DNA from: Streptomyces hirsutus
GTDB lineage: Bacteria; Actinomycetota; Actinomycetes; Streptomycetales; Streptomycetaceae
DNA: 56,623 nucleotides
NCBI RefSeq assembly: GCF_001418415.1
Contig: NZ_LIQT01000173.1
Span: 1-56,623 of the forward strand
Direction: 5' to 3'
Position numbers and translations under genes: made by a program
In this document: positions 1 to 7,909 of the stretch, one piece after another
Numbering within the stretch: position 1 is the stretch's first letter
Layout of the letters: each line of letters opens with the position of its first letter
The notes under the pieces: model-generated
Seen by the model: the letters and a program-made list of their open reading frames with translations, nothing else
Told to the model about the DNA's origin: nothing
The model's database searches: none

Positions 1-77
1 GCAGACCTTCCGGAAAACCCTCGGGCAGACCTTCCGGAAGCTCCTCCGGAAACCCCTCGGGCAGCCCCTCCGGCATG
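1..77 (-). repeat. Pro-Glu-Gly repeat in the CotH C-terminus
   Basis: Read on the minus strand, this stretch encodes short tandem units of the type GLPEGFPE / ELPEGLPE. It continues past the window edge, so the copy number is unknown. Confidence 0.8.
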
Positions 78-1459
78 CCACTGGGCAAGTCCTGCGGCGC
101 ACCGGAGGGCATCGTGCCTCCTGCAGGGGGTCGCTGCGCGTTGTTCCCACCCGTGGACCCGTTGTCGGCCCCGCCCCCGGCTCCCGCGTTGCCGCCCGGC
201 ATGCCGCCGCCCATGCTGACCGAGTCGTCCGGTCCGGTCGCCGTGTCTCCGCTGAAGGTCAGGTTGTAGTCCCAGCCCAGGACGGAGAACTTCCTGGTGT
301 CCAGGTCGTACCACAGCAGGTAGTTCTTGCCGGGGCCCGCCATGTCGTCGAAGTTCAGCAGCAGGTTCTGCGCGGCGAGGTAGGCGGCCAGCGAGTCGAC
401 GTCGACGTACTGGTCGAGATCCCGGGCGAACTCCTCGTCCGAGGCGCTGTTGACCCACTTGATGAGCTTCATCACCGGTTCGAGGTCCTGGCTTCCCTTC
501 TTGTTGAGCTGCTTGAAGGAACTCTCGTACTCGGTGGGGTCGTCCCCCTGGTATTCGAAGCTGCCGCTCGCTTTCGCCTTGTACAGCACGCCGTTGCCGT
601 CGGCGACGTCGTCGGCGTAGTCGGTGTCGGGTGCCTCGACCATGAGGCGGGTGGCGGAGGGCCGGTTGTTCACCTTCAGCTCGGTGAAGCCGTACCGCTC
701 GGCCTTCTGCCCGCTCTCCTTGGTCAGCGACAGCGACAGTGCCTCGTTGAGGGGCACCTGGCCGTTGCTGCCGGGGCGCAGCGAGATCTCCCGCTCGCCC
801 TGGTAGGCGCGGCCCTCGACGTACTCGTCGATCTTGACGAGCCAGGGCAGTTCCTCGGGCTTCTCGGCGGACAGGTTGTACTGCACCATCCCGCCCATGC
901 CGCCCATGCCTCCCATGCCGTCGGCTCCGCCGGGACCGCCGCCGACCGTCCGGCCTTGGCCGCGGTCCCGGCCACCGGCCGCGCCGTCGGCGCCGGCCGG
1001 AGCGCCCTGCGCGGCATCGGGCAGGGCCCGGCCGCCACCGGGCATGCCCTTGTTGCCCCGCAGGGACGACAGTGTGGAGTTTCCTTTGAGGCGGATCCCG
1101 ACGTCGTTGAGGTGGACGCCGTCGATGACGAGGTCGGCCTCGATGTAGTCCTTGGTGCCGTCCTCCTTGAACTCCTTCATCATCTTGTCGAAGTCGGTCT
1201 GCTCGTAGATGAGCTGGATCGAGTGCGCCACCGAGGTGTCGTACAGGTCCACCGTTCCTTCGACGTTGTCGGTGATGGCGTCCGCCTCGACCCTCGAGGA
1301 CGACGTCACGTACGGGGAGATCCGCACGTCGCCGAGGAAATAGACCATTGCGGCGAGCCCGACGCCCAGCGTCGCGGCCGGCTTCCAGTGGTGGCGCAGC
1401 CGGACGGGCAGCCGGTCCCGCAGCCGCCGTTTGCGCTGCACGGTGGTCTCGCCGCTCAT
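1..1459 (-). CDS. CotH-family (spore-coat kinase-like) protein, C-terminus cut by window edge
   Basis: The frame starts at ATG 1459 and stays open to the left edge. A short N-terminal cytoplasmic stretch is followed by one membrane segment (around GVGLAAMVYFLGDV), so most of the protein should be extracytoplasmic. CotH-like motifs are visible: GIRLKGNSTLSS, then LLNFDDMAGPGKNYLLWYD and GWDYNLTFSG, which resemble the atypical kinase fold of Bacillus CotH. Insertions rich in Gly and Met (GGMGGMGGMGGM) and a Pro-Glu-Gly tail are present. The start codon overlaps the DUF4956 stop by one base (TGATG), so translation is probably coupled. Kinase activity is inferred from the family. Confidence 0.85.
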   Translation of the reverse strand, partial: MSGETTVQRKRRLRDRLPVRLRHHWKPAATLGVGLAAMVYFLGDVRISPYVTSSSRVEADAITDNVEGTVDLYDTSVAHSIQLIYEQTDFDKMMKEFKEDGTKDYIEADLVIDGVHLNDVGIRLKGNSTLSSLRGNKGMPGGGRALPDAAQGAPAGADGAAGGRDRGQGRTVGGGPGGADGMGGMGGMGGMVQYNLSAEKPEELPWLVKIDEYVEGRAYQGEREISLRPGSNGQVPLNEALSLSLTKESGQKAERYGFTELKVNNRPSATRLMVEAPDTDYADDVADGNGVLYKAKASGSFEYQGDDPTEYESSFKQLNKKGSQDLEPVMKLIKWVNSASDEEFARDLDQYVDVDSLAAYLAAQNLLLNFDDMAGPGKNYLLWYDLDTRKFSVLGWDYNLTFSGDTATGPDDSVSMGGGMPGGNAGAGGGADNGSTGGNNAQRPPAGGTMPSGAPQDLPSGMPEGLPEGFPEELPEGLPEGFPEGL

Positions 1460-2142
1460 CACAGGTCCGTCGTGTCGTAGCCGGTCAAAACGGTGACCCG
1501 CTGGCCGGACGTACGCTCCTGCAGGGCGCTGACCAGGTCGCCGGGCTCGGCACCCTTCTTCAGCCGCACCGTGTAGAAGACCTCGTTCAGCGCACCGCCG
1601 CGGATCGTCTCCGTGCTCACCAGCTCGAACTCGCTGGTGTACTTGATCAGGACGTCACGGATCTGCGGCGTGTAGTCCTCGCCGGCCGGGACCTGGACCT
1701 TGACCACCTGCCGCTGCACGTTCAGCGCGAACCAGTTGAACTTGAACATCACCAGGACGACGGCGCAGATGACCACGGCGCCGACCGCGGCGAGCGTGTA
1801 GAACCGGGCACCGCAGGCCATGCCGATCGCCATGGCCATGAAGATGAAACCGACGTCCCTGGTCTCCTTGACCGCGTTCCGGAAGCGGACCACGGACAAG
1901 GCGCCGACCAGCGAGAACGCACGGGCCAGGTTCGAGCCGACGACCAGCATGATCAGGGCGACGATCATGCCGACGATGACCAGGGTCTGCACGTAGGACT
2001 GGCTGTAGGAGACGTTGCGGTGCGTGTACCGGTACACAAGGCCGATCAGCGTGGACAGGACGAACGACAGCGCCATCGCCGCCACGACGTCGGCCACGCT
2101 GAACGTGCCGCTGAGTTCCTGCAGTTCGAGATCGAAATTCAC
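1459..2142 (-). CDS. DUF4956 membrane protein
   Basis: 227 aa. There are about four transmembrane helices in the N-terminal 120 residues (VADVVAAMALSFVLSTLIGL; TLVIVGMIVALIMLVVG; later FIFMAMAIGMACGA and AVGAVVICAVVLVMF). The motif SLVGALSVVRFRNAVKE between helices matches the conserved core of DUF4956. A soluble C-terminal domain of about 85 residues follows. It overlaps the VTC gene by four bases (ATGA) and the CotH gene by one, so the three form one operon. DUF4956 proteins are commonly found beside VTC and CotH genes; their own activity is unknown. Confidence 0.85.
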   Translation of the reverse strand: MNFDLELQELSGTFSVADVVAAMALSFVLSTLIGLVYRYTHRNVSYSQSYVQTLVIVGMIVALIMLVVGSNLARAFSLVGALSVVRFRNAVKETRDVGFIFMAMAIGMACGARFYTLAAVGAVVICAVVLVMFKFNWFALNVQRQVVKVQVPAGEDYTPQIRDVLIKYTSEFELVSTETIRGGALNEVFYTVRLKKGAEPGDLVSALQERTSGQRVTVLTGYDTTDL

Positions 2143-3080
2143 TGTGCTCCTGCCTTCAACGACGCATCGTGCTGCGCCGGCCGCTGCTGGGGCGGCTGCT
2201 CTTCAGTGAGGGTGGGCGGCGGACAGTCCGCCTCGTTGATGTGGAAGACCGAGCGCGGGGCCAGGCCGAACGCCTCGATGGACTGCACGTACTTCGAGAT
2301 CCGAACGAGGTTGAGGTTGCGCCGCGCCGCCAGGTCGGTGATCCAGTGCGGGGTGCGCTCGTTCACCTTGATCTCCATGACCGACAGGTGCGGCGGGATC
2401 GTGAACCGGTTCTCCGGCGTCTGGACACCGAAGTGGAAATCCCGGTCCCGGCCTCGAACACGGCGGTCGAAGGTGACCCTCAGACCGGTGTCCGTCTCCC
2501 TCCCGACCAGGGCTTCGCGCTGATACCCGGTGACCGCGGTGGGCTGCAGGTTCAGCCGCACGGTCAGTTCGAGCACCTCCTGGATGAAGGCGCTCTCCTT
2601 CGCCGAGTGGTCCACCATCTCCCGGCTGTCGCACAACCGTCGCGCCATGCCGTAGGGAAGGGTGATGCGGCGCTTCTGTGTGACCCGGTTGACCCGCTGC
2701 TTGATCTCCACGCAGACCGACGAGTCGTCGGTGACCTGCTCGAGGTTGCCGTAGTGGCGGATACGCAGCTTGCGGCGGAACTTCAGACCCTCGATCTTCT
2801 CCCAGTAGAACCGCAGCTGAGGAGTGTCGTAGTACAGGCTCCACACGCCGTACCCGCCGACCGGGCTGTGCAGGTCCCGGTCCATCCGCTCGGCCAGTTC
2901 GTCCCTGATCTCTGCCGCCTGCTCCACCGGGACCAGGTACTTCAGCTCGAACCGATTGAAGGCATGAAGCCGACTGGCCACATGCAACGGCTCTTCGCTC
3001 CCGCGAGCCCCGCTGTCGTCTGCCCGGGCCTCATCCGCCTGGCCCTCGTACGCCGCGGCTGCCTTCGACAGGAACACCAT
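2139..3080 (-). CDS. VTC-domain protein (polyphosphate-polymerase-like)
   Basis: 313 aa. From about residue 40 it carries the VTC domain signatures: RFELKYLV at the start of the fold, SLYYDTP, the basic string KLRIRHYG, VCVEIKQR, TGYQREAL, RVTFDRRV and VMEIKVNER. In yeast Vtc4 the equivalent Lys/Arg/Glu residues line a tunnel that makes polyphosphate from nucleotide. It has no membrane segment, so it should be cytoplasmic, probably working with the membrane partner DUF4956 encoded next. First gene of the operon. Whether the bacterial protein makes polyphosphate is inference. Confidence 0.85.
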   Translation of the reverse strand: MVFLSKAAAAYEGQADEARADDSGARGSEEPLHVASRLHAFNRFELKYLVPVEQAAEIRDELAERMDRDLHSPVGGYGVWSLYYDTPQLRFYWEKIEGLKFRRKLRIRHYGNLEQVTDDSSVCVEIKQRVNRVTQKRRITLPYGMARRLCDSREMVDHSAKESAFIQEVLELTVRLNLQPTAVTGYQREALVGRETDTGLRVTFDRRVRGRDRDFHFGVQTPENRFTIPPHLSVMEIKVNERTPHWITDLAARRNLNLVRISKYVQSIEAFGLAPRSVFHINEADCPPPTLTEEQPPQQRPAQHDASLKAGAQ

Positions 3081-3785
3081 GCGCCTCCTTGCTCATACGT
3101 TGCGGACCGACCGGCCTCGCATACGCAACCAAGGGCGCCTGAAGAGCCCATGAGAAACGCGGGTTGATTTCAGGAGTCTTTGAAGAGACCGGAAAATGAA
3201 CGCGAGACGATGTCCCCTGTCTACGGGCGACGCAGAAGCCCCGTGCCACAGCTGTGCCGGAGGCAAAGGGCAGTCACGGTCAGCAGCGGAACGAGCGGAT
3301 GCATCCGCGCCCGCCGGCTCGGCCGACGAAGCCGCAGGCCACCGGCAAGACGTCCCGGCCTCTCCCCTGAAGCGCCGATTACTCGCCCGGCCGCCGTACG
3401 CCCGTGCAGGCCACCAGTGCGCCGCTTTCTCCGGTGAGGAAGAGCATGAAGATCCATGTCCCATCGGCGGCTGCGACCTGTCCAAGGCGCACCGGCTGCT
3501 CATGCCGGCGAAGGAGCTGTACCGCTCGCTCCAACCCAACGGTTTCGACGCCCTTCCGCTGCGTGTGCCGAAGCGGCGCGCACAGGTCCGGGCATGCCAC
3601 TCGGCGGGAAAGTCCTGTCCCGCACAACGTGGGTACCACCACTGAGGACGGCAGCCAGGGCAGCCACGGATGCCTCGTCGTCACCGCCCGGCAGCCGCGC
3701 CGAAAAGTGCCGCTCCCTGGTCCCCCCGCCGGGATCCTGCTGTACGGCATCGAAGTGCCACAACCGCGCATCCGACATCCGCGGC
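3081..3785. other. Gene-poor stretch between the VTC operon and the island
   Basis: No reading frame here has a convincing start, ribosome binding site or family motif. The promoter of the leftward VTC operon should lie in the first 150 bases. A partial frame at about 3440-3600 (with CDLSKAHRLLMPAKELY) may be a gene remnant but could not be assigned. Confidence 0.5.
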
Positions 3786-3846
3786 TGACACCGACGACAT
3801 GAATCAAATCCTCGCGGGCCACTCCGTGCGAGTCGAGAAGGTCTGA
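3786..3846 (+). pseudogene. 3' relic of a vapC-like toxin gene
   Basis: The stretch encodes DTDDMNQILAGHSVRVEKV then stop, almost identical to the last residues of the intact PIN-domain toxin ending at 15615 (DTDDMNQLLAGHSVRVEKV). Nothing upstream continues the homology, so only the 3' tip survives. The noncoding DNA after the stop also matches the sequence after 15615. Confidence 0.8.
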
Positions 3847-4048
3847 CGGGACACCTGCACCTCACTCCGGCCGCTCGCCGGCCCCCAAGCAACCCATGGC
3901 TTTCGCCGGACAGCGTCCACCGGCACGTATTCAGCACACATGAGGACGGGAAGCACCGTGAACACGTGAGAACTACGGAGGAGTCCTTTCCCTGGTCAGA
4001 CACCCTGTGGCCCACGTCTCCGCAGGTCACAGCCCCGCTCCGGGAAAA
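3847..4048 (+). repeat. Flanking arm, family 1, copy A
   Basis: About 200 bp homologous to 15616-15816, and in its last 120 bp to 5024-5143. Shared blocks include CACCTCACTCCGGCC, ATTCAGCACACA and GTGAGAACTACGGAGGAG. It runs directly into the tRNA-3'-end repeat and is probably the arm of an integrated element next to its attachment core. Confidence 0.8.
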
Positions 4049-4089
4049 CTCCTAAGCGGGTGTCGCAGGTTCGAATCCTGCCGGGGGCA
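4049..4089 (+). repeat. tRNA-3'-end repeat, copy A (att-like)
   Basis: Begins with an anticodon-loop-like CTCCTAA, then GCGGG, the variable region TGTC, the T-arm GCAGGTTCGAATCCTGC and the acceptor strand CGGGGGC with discriminator A. The loop reads as anticodon CCT, hence tRNA-Arg(CCT) as likely parent. One A of the loop is missing. No 5' half is present, so this is not a functional tRNA gene. Confidence 0.85.
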
Positions 4090-4108
4090 CAGAGAAAAAG
4101 CAGGTCGA

Positions 4109-4140
4109 ATGCCCTGTCGCCCGAGTGGGCGGCAGGGCAT
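4109..4140 (+). terminator. Hairpin after tRNA-end copy A
   Basis: Inverted repeat with 14-bp arms (ATGCCCTGTCGCCC / GGGCGGCAGGGCAT) and a 4-base loop, 20 bp after the tRNA acceptor end, where a tRNA gene terminator would sit. No U-tract. Confidence 0.6.
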
Positions 4141-4178
4141 CCGGTCTCGCACCACATGCATGTGAGGGGCGCCTCAAC

Positions 4179-4607
4179 CTACAGTTGCTGCTCCCATGGA
4201 TTGACGACCAGAGCCCCGGTTCGGGCCAGGTGTTTGATGTTGCGGGTGGCGACCGTCCACCCGTTGGCCAGGGCGGTGGCGGCGATCAGTGCGTCCGGTG
4301 GGTCGATGCTGGCGCCTGCGGCCTTGAGCGCCTTGTGGATGGTCAGGTAGGCAGCCGCTTCCGATTCGCCGATCGGCGCGATGCGGTCGCGGTACTCGTG
4401 CCGTACCGCAGCGAGAGCCCGGGCATAGCGCGCCTGTCGCACGGGATCCGGGGCGGCAGCCACGCCGGCCTCGATCTCGGCCACAGTGATCACACTCAGG
4501 AAGCGATTGGGCCGCGCCGTGGACCGGAACCAGGTCAGGACGCGCGGGTCAGGCGTGGCCCGAGTCGTGAGTTCGGCGACCACATTGGTGTCGAACAGGT
4601 AGATCAC
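4179..4607 (-). CDS. VapC-like PIN-domain toxin
   Basis: 142 aa from GTG 4607. The PIN-domain acidic residues are visible: D6 in YLFDTNVVAEL, E44 in ITVAEIEAG, D105 in DPPDALIAATAL, and N123 in TRNIKH. Such proteins are Mg-dependent endoribonucleases that cleave tRNA or rRNA. The GTG overlaps the upstream gene's stop by four bases, the usual arrangement of an antitoxin-toxin pair. It lies alone with its partner between two tRNA-end repeats 1.1 kb apart, suggesting an addiction module carried by the inserted element. Confidence 0.88.
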   Translation of the reverse strand: MIYLFDTNVVAELTTRATPDPRVLTWFRSTARPNRFLSVITVAEIEAGVAAAPDPVRQARYARALAAVRHEYRDRIAPIGESEAAAYLTIHKALKAAGASIDPPDALIAATALANGWTVATRNIKHLARTGALVVNPWEQQL

Positions 4608-4882
4608 TCGGCGTCCGTCTGCTCGTCGTAGGAGCGCGCGCCGAACTCCAGCCCCTCGAACGGCCGGGAGAGCAGGAACTCCTCGAAGCCGTCGTTGCTC
4701 AATGCCACCCAACGGTGAAGCATCCTGGGCAGCGCCTCGATCTCCGTGTCGGCGAGCTCCGCATCGAAATGCCGACGCTGGTCCTCCGGCAGGGACTCCC
4801 GGATGTCCCGGATGGTCCGCAGCGGATGCGACGACGAGGACGGCGGGTGAGGCACACCGCCAGAAGCTGTGGTCATCGGCAT
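4604..4882 (-). CDS. Probable antitoxin partner of the PIN toxin
   Basis: 92 aa if started at ATG 4882; a second in-frame ATG at 4876 has better spacing from the GGAGGGG ribosome binding site. The sequence is rich in acidic residues at its C-terminus (LSRPFEGLEFGARSYDEQTDAE), as expected of the part that wraps a toxin. No standard RHH or AbrB motif could be recognised, so the assignment rests on size and the 4-base overlap with the PIN gene. Confidence 0.7.
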   Translation of the reverse strand: MPMTTASGGVPHPPSSSSHPLRTIRDIRESLPEDQRRHFDAELADTEIEALPRMLHRWVALSNDGFEEFLLSRPFEGLEFGARSYDEQTDAE

Positions 4883-5023
4883 CCCCTCCACTTGATCAGA
4901 ACCGTGTGCTGCCGGTGGTCTCAGGCTACGGGTTCCCACCCACCCGCTCACAGCTTTGTCACCGGAGCCGGCATCCGCCCGGATCCAGAACCTCACCCTC
5001 AGCTCGTGGACCGACCAGAACAG

Positions 5024-5143
5024 ATTCAGCACACATGAGGCCGGGAAACCCTGCGAACACGTGAGAACTACGAAGGAGTGTTTCCCCTGCTCAGACACAT
5101 CGCGGCCCGCATCTTCTCAGCTCACAGCCCCGCCCAGGGAAAA
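5024..5143 (+). repeat. Flanking arm, family 1, copy B
   Basis: About 120 bp similar to the arms at 3930-4048 and 15693-15816 (GATTCAGCACACATGAGG, GAGAACTACGAAGGAG, CACATCGCGGCCCGCATCT). It leads straight into tRNA-end copy B. Confidence 0.8.
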
Positions 5144-5185
5144 CTCCTCAAGCGGGTGTCGCAGGTTCGAATCCTGCCGGGGGCA
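5144..5185 (+). repeat. tRNA-3'-end repeat, copy B (att-like)
   Basis: CTCCTCAA followed by GCGGGTGTC, T-arm GCAGGTTCGAATCCTGC and CGGGGGCA. The last 34 bases are identical to those of copies A, C and E. Confidence 0.88.
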
Positions 5186-5205
5186 CAGAGAAACATTTGG
5201 TTATA

Positions 5206-5234
5206 GGCCCTTCCGTCCAACGGACGGGAGGGCC
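5206..5234 (+). terminator. Hairpin after tRNA-end copy B
   Basis: Arms GGCCCTTCCGTCC and GGACGGGAGGGCC with a 3-base loop, 20 bp after the acceptor end. The same hairpin family, continuing into CTTCGTAC, follows copy I at 37672. Confidence 0.65.
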
Positions 5235-5349
5235 TTCGTACCAGGGCCAGAAGGTCACCGACCGGGCGAACCGGTCGGCCGTCGACGAGATGCGGGGCCC
5301 GCCAGGACCGTGACGCTGTTGGCGAATCCGGCGGACGGGGGTCATGGTC

Positions 5350-5392
5350 CCGCGGACTGTGTCACTTTCCCGGAAAGTGACACAGTCCGCGG
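5350..5392. promoter_or_regulatory. Perfect 20-bp-arm palindrome
   Basis: Left arm CCGCGGACTGTGTCACTTTC (5350-5369), 3-base spacer CCG, exact reverse complement at 5373-5392. No T-tract on either side, so it is not a typical terminator. It lies 204 bp upstream of the USP gene in an otherwise empty 360-bp gap, and could be an operator or a very stable hairpin. Function unknown. Confidence 0.75.
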
Positions 5393-5595
5393 CCGGAGCA
5401 CCCTGGGCCACCGGCACGGGCTCACAAGGGCCCGGAACCGCCGGGAGGGTTTAACCAACAGCATCGGACCGTCGGCGGGCCCCGCATCCGGTCCGGGAGC
5501 CAGAGCGGTCCTGTCGTGGAACAGTGGAGGGGAAGAAGGGGGAGGCAGGGCGGCGTGTCGCCCGTGGAGGTACAGGCCGGGCGAAGGAGGACACG

Positions 5596-6483
5596 ATGAG
5601 TCACCCTGTGCTGGCGGGCGTCGACGGGTCCGAACGCAGTGCGACGGCAGCCGACTGGGCGGCGCGGGAGGCCGCGCTGCGCGACGTTCCCCTGCGCCTG
5701 TTCCATGCCCTTCCATCGCTTCCGGGTGCCGTCGTGCCCCGCCCGGCCCTGGACAGGCTGCGTCACACGGGTGCGCGCATGCTTGAGCGAATGGTCGCCG
5801 ACCTGGTCGACCGTTACCCGGATGTCGAGGTGCGGGGCGAGCAGGCCGATGACGCCCCGGCCCCGGCTCTCCTCGCCGCGGCCCGCACTGCCGGACTCCT
5901 CGTCGTCGGCACACGGGGGACGGGCGGTTTCGACGGTCTCGCGGTCGGCTCGGTGGCCCTGCGGATGGCGGCAGCAGCCCCATGCCCTGTCGTGTTGGTT
6001 ACCCAGCGGCCCAGCGCCTTCGGGGAGGGGATGGGCGCGGAAGGCGGCGCTGCCCAGGTGGTGGTGGGGTTCGACGCGCATCGCCCGGTCGGGGAGGCGG
6101 CGGACTTCGCGTTCTCTGCCGCTGAGGCACGTGGAGCACGTCTGCGGGTGGTCCAGGCATGGGCGTTTCCTGCCGAGGCGGTCTCTCCGCAGACGCTGGT
6201 GGTGACCGAGGAGGACCGCGCCACGTGGGAGGACCAGGAGATTCTGCGGCTCTCGGACGCGCTGCGCGTCTGGCAGAAGGAGTACCCCCGTGTGACGGTC
6301 CGCACCGATGTCATGTTGCTCCATCCTGCGGAAGCGCTCTTGAACGCGTCCCGGGAAGCGGCCCTGCTCATCGTGGGCCGCCGCACCGGTCCCCAGGCGG
6401 CCGAAGGCCGACTGGGTCCGGTCACGCACGCCGTACTGCACCACGCCCACTGCCCGGTGGCGGTCGTACCGCACGCCGGATGA
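5596..6483 (+). CDS. Tandem-domain universal stress protein
   Basis: 295 aa, two UspA domains: residues 1-137 beginning VLAGVDGSERSATAADWA, and about 155-295 beginning VVVGFDAHRPVGEAADF. The first domain keeps the ATP-binding motif (GTRGTGGFDGLAVGSVA); the second has GRRTGPQAAEGRLGPVTHAVL. GAAGGAGG sits 5 bases before the ATG. Tandem USPs of this kind occur in Streptomyces and Mycobacterium low-oxygen/dormancy regulons with CBS proteins and phosphofructokinases. The neighbours here fit that picture (inference). Confidence 0.93.
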   Translation: MSHPVLAGVDGSERSATAADWAAREAALRDVPLRLFHALPSLPGAVVPRPALDRLRHTGARMLERMVADLVDRYPDVEVRGEQADDAPAPALLAAARTAGLLVVGTRGTGGFDGLAVGSVALRMAAAAPCPVVLVTQRPSAFGEGMGAEGGAAQVVVGFDAHRPVGEAADFAFSAAEARGARLRVVQAWAFPAEAVSPQTLVVTEEDRATWEDQEILRLSDALRVWQKEYPRVTVRTDVMLLHPAEALLNASREAALLIVGRRTGPQAAEGRLGPVTHAVLHHAHCPVAVVPHAG

Positions 6484-6555
6484 CGGCCGTCCAGAGGTCT
6501 GTCGGTGGAACGGCGGATCGGCGGACCGGGAGCGATCCGGTGGGCGGCGGGCCGG

Positions 6556-7581
6556 TCAGCCGAAGAACACCTCGAACTCGTCGTACAGCGACGGATCGAC
6601 GAGCTTGGTCTTCGCCGTGGCATCGGCGAGGGGGACGCGGACGATCCGGGTGCCCTTCAGGGCGACCATGACGCCGAAGTCACCGTCCTTGACCGCGTCG
6701 ATGGCATGCAACCCGAAGCGCGTGGCCAGCCACCGGTCGAAGGCGCTCGGGGTGCCGCCACGCTGGATGTGCCCCAGCACCGTGGTGCGGGCATCCTTGC
6801 CCGTGCGCTCCGAGATCTCCCGAGCCAGCCACTCGCCGACGCCGGACAGCCGCACATGGCCGAACTCGTCCAGCGACTCATCCTTGAGGACCATCTGCCC
6901 CTCTTTTGGGGTGGCCCCCTCGGCCACCACGACGATCGGCGCGTAGTTGATCTTGAACCTGCTCTTCACCTGCTCACAGACCTGATCGATGTCAAAGGGC
7001 CGCTCCGGGATGAGGATCACGTTGCCGCCGCCCGCGACGCCGGCGTGCAGCGCGATCCACCCGGAGTGCCGCCCCATGACCTCCACCACCAGGGCGCGCA
7101 TGTGCGACTCGGCGGTGGTGTGGAGGCGGTCGATGGCCTCGGTCGCGATGCCGACTGCGGTGTCGAAGCCGAAGGTGTAGTCGGTGCCGGAGACGTCGTT
7201 GTCGATGGTCTTCGGCACGCCGACCAAGGGGATTCCCTGACGGCTCAGTTCGGTGGCTACGCCGAGCGTGTCCTCGCCGCCGATCACGACGAGCGCATCC
7301 ACGTCGTGCGTGGCAAGGGTGTCCTGTACCCGTCGCAGCCCGTCCTCGTGTGTGAACGGGTTGGTGCGGGAGGAGCCGAGAATGGTTCCGCCGCGGGGGA
7401 GGATCCCCCGCACGCTCGCGATGTCCAGTGGCCTGACATCGTCCTGGAGCAAGCCCAGCCAGCCGTCCCGCAAGCCGACGAAGTCGAAGGCGTATTCGTC
7501 GACGCCTTTGCGGACGACACTGCGGATGACGGCGTTGAGGCCGGGGCAGTCACCGCCGCCGGTCAGTACTCCGACCTTCAT
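6556..7581 (-). CDS. pfkA: 6-phosphofructokinase, group III, predicted PPi-type
   Basis: 341 aa. Phosphorylates fructose 6-phosphate. Starts at ATG 7581 (MKVGVLTGGGDCPGLNA); GGGAGA lies just upstream. Conserved motifs: GGGDCPG near the N-terminus, PKTIDNDVSGTDYTFGFDTA with the catalytic Asp, EVMGRHSGWIAL, and LGHIQRGGTPSAFDRWLA. By direct count it has Asp at 104 (GGEDT) and Lys at 124 (VPKTID). In family studies Gly104 goes with ATP use and Asp104/Lys124 with pyrophosphate use, so the phosphoryl donor is predicted to be PPi. It ends convergently with the USP gene. Confidence 0.93.
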   Translation of the reverse strand: MKVGVLTGGGDCPGLNAVIRSVVRKGVDEYAFDFVGLRDGWLGLLQDDVRPLDIASVRGILPRGGTILGSSRTNPFTHEDGLRRVQDTLATHDVDALVVIGGEDTLGVATELSRQGIPLVGVPKTIDNDVSGTDYTFGFDTAVGIATEAIDRLHTTAESHMRALVVEVMGRHSGWIALHAGVAGGGNVILIPERPFDIDQVCEQVKSRFKINYAPIVVVAEGATPKEGQMVLKDESLDEFGHVRLSGVGEWLAREISERTGKDARTTVLGHIQRGGTPSAFDRWLATRFGLHAIDAVKDGDFGVMVALKGTRIVRVPLADATAKTKLVDPSLYDEFEVFFG

Positions 7582-7909
7582 GGGTTTTCTCCCATCCGCT
7601 GGACGGCCCGCGCAGTCGCGGCCGACGATCAAAACCGCTGCCGGGAACATGGTTCGCCTGCTTCCAGCCTCCCCCCGTTCGGTCCGCAGTGGCCACTCGA
7701 CGGACGCCGGGTCCGAACGGCTCGCTCGTGAGGAGTTCTGTCCGGCTTTTCGGGCGGTCCGGAGCCCGCTGAACAAGTGCGGGCCGCGTCGATCGGTTTG
7801 CCCGGTCGACTCTGCGCGGTGATCAGAGGCGGAAGTGGCCCGTCTCGCTGCGTTCGGCCCTGCCGATGGCGGCGAAGGCGTTGATCCTGGAAGGGGAACC
7901 GGCGCAGTC
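7582..7909. other. Gap upstream of pfkA
   Basis: No supportable gene. The leftward pfkA promoter should lie here. Downstream relics of the PolX-like fragment may extend into it, but the reading frames are broken. Confidence 0.45.

Noticed and set aside
3440..3640. Partial frame with CDLSKAHRLLMPAKELYRSL, possibly a DUF6884-like remnant
   Set aside because: Too short and shifted between frames; no diagnostic motif could be confirmed.
4056..4089. Functional tRNA genes at the nine GGTTCGAATCC sites
   Set aside because: No 5' acceptor strand, D-arm or 5' anticodon stem precedes any copy within the expected 40-45 bases.
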